Assembly: GCA_027013095.1 (NCBI GenBank)
Contig: JALUYI010000050.1
Coordinates: forward strand, 1-36,239
Reading direction: 5' to 3'
Source of the DNA: Paracoccaceae bacterium
Lineage (GTDB): Bacteria; Pseudomonadota; Alphaproteobacteria; Rhodobacterales; Rhodobacteraceae
Length of the DNA: 36,239 nucleotides
Numbering within the stretch: the stretch's first letter is position 1; each line of letters opens with the position of its first letter. The notes beneath the pieces were generated by a model. That model was not told where the DNA came from, searched no databases, and saw only the letters and a list, made by a program, of their open reading frames with translations. Position numbers and translations under genes: made by a program. Shown here in pieces: positions 34,168 through 36,239 of the stretch.

Positions 34168-35306
34168 CCCCGCACCCCGGATCCCCGCACCCCGGGCCTT
34201 CGTCTGTCTTTGCCGATTATTTCGATGGCAAAACGGCTGTGTCCCACCGGGTTCGTCTGGTCTGGAACCGGGTCAGGCATCAGTTGGAGATCACACTGCC
34301 GGGGCAGACCGATCCGATCGTCTGGTTGCTGGCCGAGGTGCGGCGCCTGCCGGATCAGGCCAGTCGCAATACCGTCCTTCTGGCCCACGCCAAAGGTGGC
34401 CCGGCGCGGCTGTTGGTGCGGGACATTTCCATTGTGCGCCAGATGCAAACGACCTGCCGGGCGCTGGAGCCACAGGAAAACATGACCCATATCTGGCGGC
34501 GCCTGATCTTTGTTGCCTCTGGCGCCGTGGCCTCGGTTCTGTCCATCGTCTTTCTTCTGGTGCCGCTCTTGGCCAACCAACTGGCCGGTGTTCTGCCCAG
34601 CGCGGGCGAGCAGGCGCTGGGCGATGCGACCTATCAGCAGATCCGTCAGGCGCTGGGCAGCCAGAACGGGCCGGGCATCAAGGAGTGCCACACAACGCGG
34701 GGGGACTCGGCTCTGGAGCACCTGATGTGGCGCCTGCAGCGTGGTCAGGCCGGAAAATTCAGGATCAAGCTGCACGTGCTGGACCACCCTATGGTCAATG
34801 CCTTTGCCCTGCCCGGCGGACATATCGTCCTGTTTCACGGGTTGCTCGATCAGGCAAAATCCCCCGAGGAACTGGCTGGGGTCATCGGCCATGAAATGGG
34901 CCATGTTGCGCATCGCGACCCGACGCGGCTGGCGCTGCGCTCGGCGGGATCTGTCGGTGTGCTGGGCCTGCTCTTGGGCGATTTCGCCGGTGGCGCGGCG
35001 GTCCTCTACCTGTCTGAACAGCTGATCAGCGCCAACTATTCACGCGCCGCCGAGGCGGCGGCGGACAGCTATTCCATCAAACTGTTGAACGAACAACGCA
35101 TCCCGACACTGCCGCTGGCCGATTTTTTTCTGCGCCTGAGCCAGCGCTCCGGACCGCTGAACGGGTTGATGTCGCATTTGGCCAGTCACCCAGACCTGAA
35201 AGGCCGCGCCGAAAAGACCCGCCGGGCCAATCAGGACAAGATGGGCTTCTGGCCGGTTCTCGGCCCCTCCGAATGGCGCGATGTCAAAGAGGTTTGCGAT
35301 CGATAG
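34164..35306 (+). CDS. M48-family membrane metalloprotease
   Basis: The 380-residue protein has a Pro-rich start, an N-terminal domain (about 15-110), one transmembrane segment (about 113-137) and a zinc protease domain. The active site is HEMGH at 243-247, with the third zinc ligand Glu297 in SRAAEAAAD. MVNAFALPGGHIVLFHGLL (210-228) is typical of the M48/Ste24/HtpX group. The protease domain is probably periplasmic, since one helix precedes it. It is translationally coupled to the DUF898 gene, and these families often sit together. The substrate is unknown. Confidence 0.9.
   Translation: MTPHPGSPHPGPSSVFADYFDGKTAVSHRVRLVWNRVRHQLEITLPGQTDPIVWLLAEVRRLPDQASRNTVLLAHAKGGPARLLVRDISIVRQMQTTCRALEPQENMTHIWRRLIFVASGAVASVLSIVFLLVPLLANQLAGVLPSAGEQALGDATYQQIRQALGSQNGPGIKECHTTRGDSALEHLMWRLQRGQAGKFRIKLHVLDHPMVNAFALPGGHIVLFHGLLDQAKSPEELAGVIGHEMGHVAHRDPTRLALRSAGSVGVLGLLLGDFAGGAAVLYLSEQLISANYSRAAEAAADSYSIKLLNEQRIPTLPLADFFLRLSQRSGPLNGLMSHLASHPDLKGRAEKTRRANQDKMGFWPVLGPSEWRDVKEVCDR
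34170..34199. repeat. 15-base tandem duplication at the start of the M48 gene
   Basis: Two adjacent 15-base units beginning CCGCACCCCGG differ at three positions. They encode PHPGS-PHPGP just after the start codon. This looks like a small in-frame duplication. Confidence 0.5.
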
Positions 35307-35428
35307 CGGCACCGATAGTGGCCCGGATCGCCCGCCAATAGACGGGTCGGATTTCAAACAAGGTTGCGGCAACGGCCCGCCTCGGCTAAACCATCCCGAA
35401 CCCCGATCCGCCCCAAAGGAGCAGGACA

Positions 35429-36028
35429 TTGACAGCACCCCTTCATTCGCGCCGCGGTCTCCTTTTGCTGTTCGTGGCCCTCACGCTGGCCGCCTGCGCA
35501 CCAAAGCCGGCCCCGGTTTCCCCGGCCCCGATCGTCAAGCCAAAGCCGCTGGGCGATTTCAAACTGGGCTTTGCCGTCGCTGTGGCTGACAAGGTCAAAA
35601 AAGGCCCGCTGTCGCGAAATGCCACCCAGGACGAGCTGGTCACCGCCATGAAGACCGAGCTGGATCGTGTCTTTGGTGCCTATGAGGGCAGCAAGTTCTA
35701 CAATCTGGGCGTCTCTATCGACGCCTATGTTCTGGCGCGCCCGGGTATTCCGATTGTCGCCTCGCCCAGTTCGGCCCTGATCGTGACTCTTAACGTCTGG
35801 GACGATGCCAAGGCCAAGATGATCCTTGATAAGCCAAAACAGTTTACCGTGCTGGAGAAATTATCGGGCAAGACCCTGTTCGGCTCGGGCCTGACCAAAA
35901 CCCGCGAGCAACAACTGGCCGAGCTGACACAGGCCGCGGTCAAGCAGATGGAGGACTGGCTGCACGCCAATGAATCCCTGTTTCAGCACGGCAAAGACAA
36001 AGCCGTAAAACCTGCCACAAAGTCTTGA
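35429..36028 (+). CDS. Putative lipoprotein of unknown function
   Basis: The 199-residue protein begins with a TTG start codon supported by AGGAG with a seven-base spacer. A lipoprotein signal peptide is visible: positive RR, a hydrophobic core (GLLLLFVALTL) and a lipobox LAAC with Cys23. A Pro-rich linker (PKPAPVSPAPIVKPKP) precedes a globular domain (about 40-185) with no recognised family. It lies 122 bases after the M48 gene and before tuf. No function is assigned. Confidence 0.8.
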   Translation: MTAPLHSRRGLLLLFVALTLAACAPKPAPVSPAPIVKPKPLGDFKLGFAVAVADKVKKGPLSRNATQDELVTAMKTELDRVFGAYEGSKFYNLGVSIDAYVLARPGIPIVASPSSALIVTLNVWDDAKAKMILDKPKQFTVLEKLSGKTLFGSGLTKTREQQLAELTQAAVKQMEDWLHANESLFQHGKDKAVKPATKS

Positions 36029-36033
36029 TTTTT

Positions 36034-36094
36034 CGCGCCAAAGCGATTAGCTGGCGCGCGTTATCCATCAGGTCCGGTGATCATGGACCCTTTT
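36034..36094 (+). terminator. Two small hairpins between the lipoprotein gene and tuf
   Basis: CGCGCCA (36034-36040) pairs with TGGCGCG (36052-36058). GGTCC (36071-36075) pairs with GGACC (36085-36089) and is followed by CTTTT. The second has the layout of a weak intrinsic terminator for the lipoprotein transcript, but either could be part of the tuf leader. Confidence 0.3.
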
Positions 36095-36100
36095 GTATGA

Positions 36101-36239
<139 letters not shown>

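Overview
The window looks like chromosomal DNA of a Rhodobacterales-type alphaproteobacterium (roseobacter/Rhodobacteraceae). The evidence is the high G+C coding bias, a Calvin-cycle operon with a divergent cbbR and a form II RuBisCO, a short flagellar block motB-flgE-flgK-flgL-flgI with CtrA-like boxes, a selenide dikinase fused to an NDH-2-like flavoprotein, PuuD-type urate hydroxylase, and a HIG1-like twin-TM protein. No rRNA or complete tRNA gene, CRISPR array or insertion sequence was found. The species cannot be named from the sequence alone.

Layout. (1) 1-1746 is an accessory edge: the start of an antitoxin gene, a RelE/ParE-type toxin, and a P4-like tyrosine integrase whose stop codon abuts a tRNA-Cys-anticodon-arm-like sequence. 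(2) 1886-9041 holds metabolic genes: selU and the selD fusion (convergent), a fumarylacetoacetate-hydrolase-family enzyme, a bifunctional mannose-1-P guanylyltransferase/mannose-6-P isomerase, and puuD. (3) 9074-15022 is the flagellar block. (4) 15027-17124 (minus) carries the Fe-S carrier mrp/apbC, with an Irr/ICE-like palindrome upstream, and cbbR. (5) 17223-28555 is one long Calvin-Benson-Bassham operon: cbbF-cbbP-cbbT-gap-pgk-cbbA-cbbM-rpe-cbbY-redoxin-cbbZ. (6) 28650-30300 (minus) holds an SDR oxidoreductase, a HIG1-like protein and a PduO-type cobalamin adenosyltransferase. (7) 30417-36239 holds parC, a palindrome-rich intergenic region, a DUF898/M48 membrane pair, a lipoprotein and the start of tuf.

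How the genes work together. The cbb operon encodes most of a Calvin cycle: RuBisCO, PRK, PGK, GAPDH, aldolase, FBPase, transketolase and epimerase. It also encodes two HAD phosphatases that clear inhibitory or wasteful sugar phosphates (xylulose-1,5-bisphosphate and 2-phosphoglycolate) and an unexplained thioredoxin-fold protein. RuBisCO activase genes (cbbX, cbbQ/cbbO) are not in this operon. Only the cbbM cistron is bracketed by long, perfect or near-perfect inverted repeats, which suggests segmental mRNA processing or stabilisation of the RuBisCO message. selU and selD together imply selenophosphate-dependent 2-selenouridine in tRNA.

The observations most worth a second look are the stem-loops flanking cbbM, the ICE-like box upstream of mrp, the paired CtrA-like boxes before motB and flgE, a 24-bp perfect palindrome upstream of the DUF898/M48 pair, the coenzyme-pocket changes in the Calvin-cycle GAPDH, and the redoxin encoded between the two repair phosphatases.
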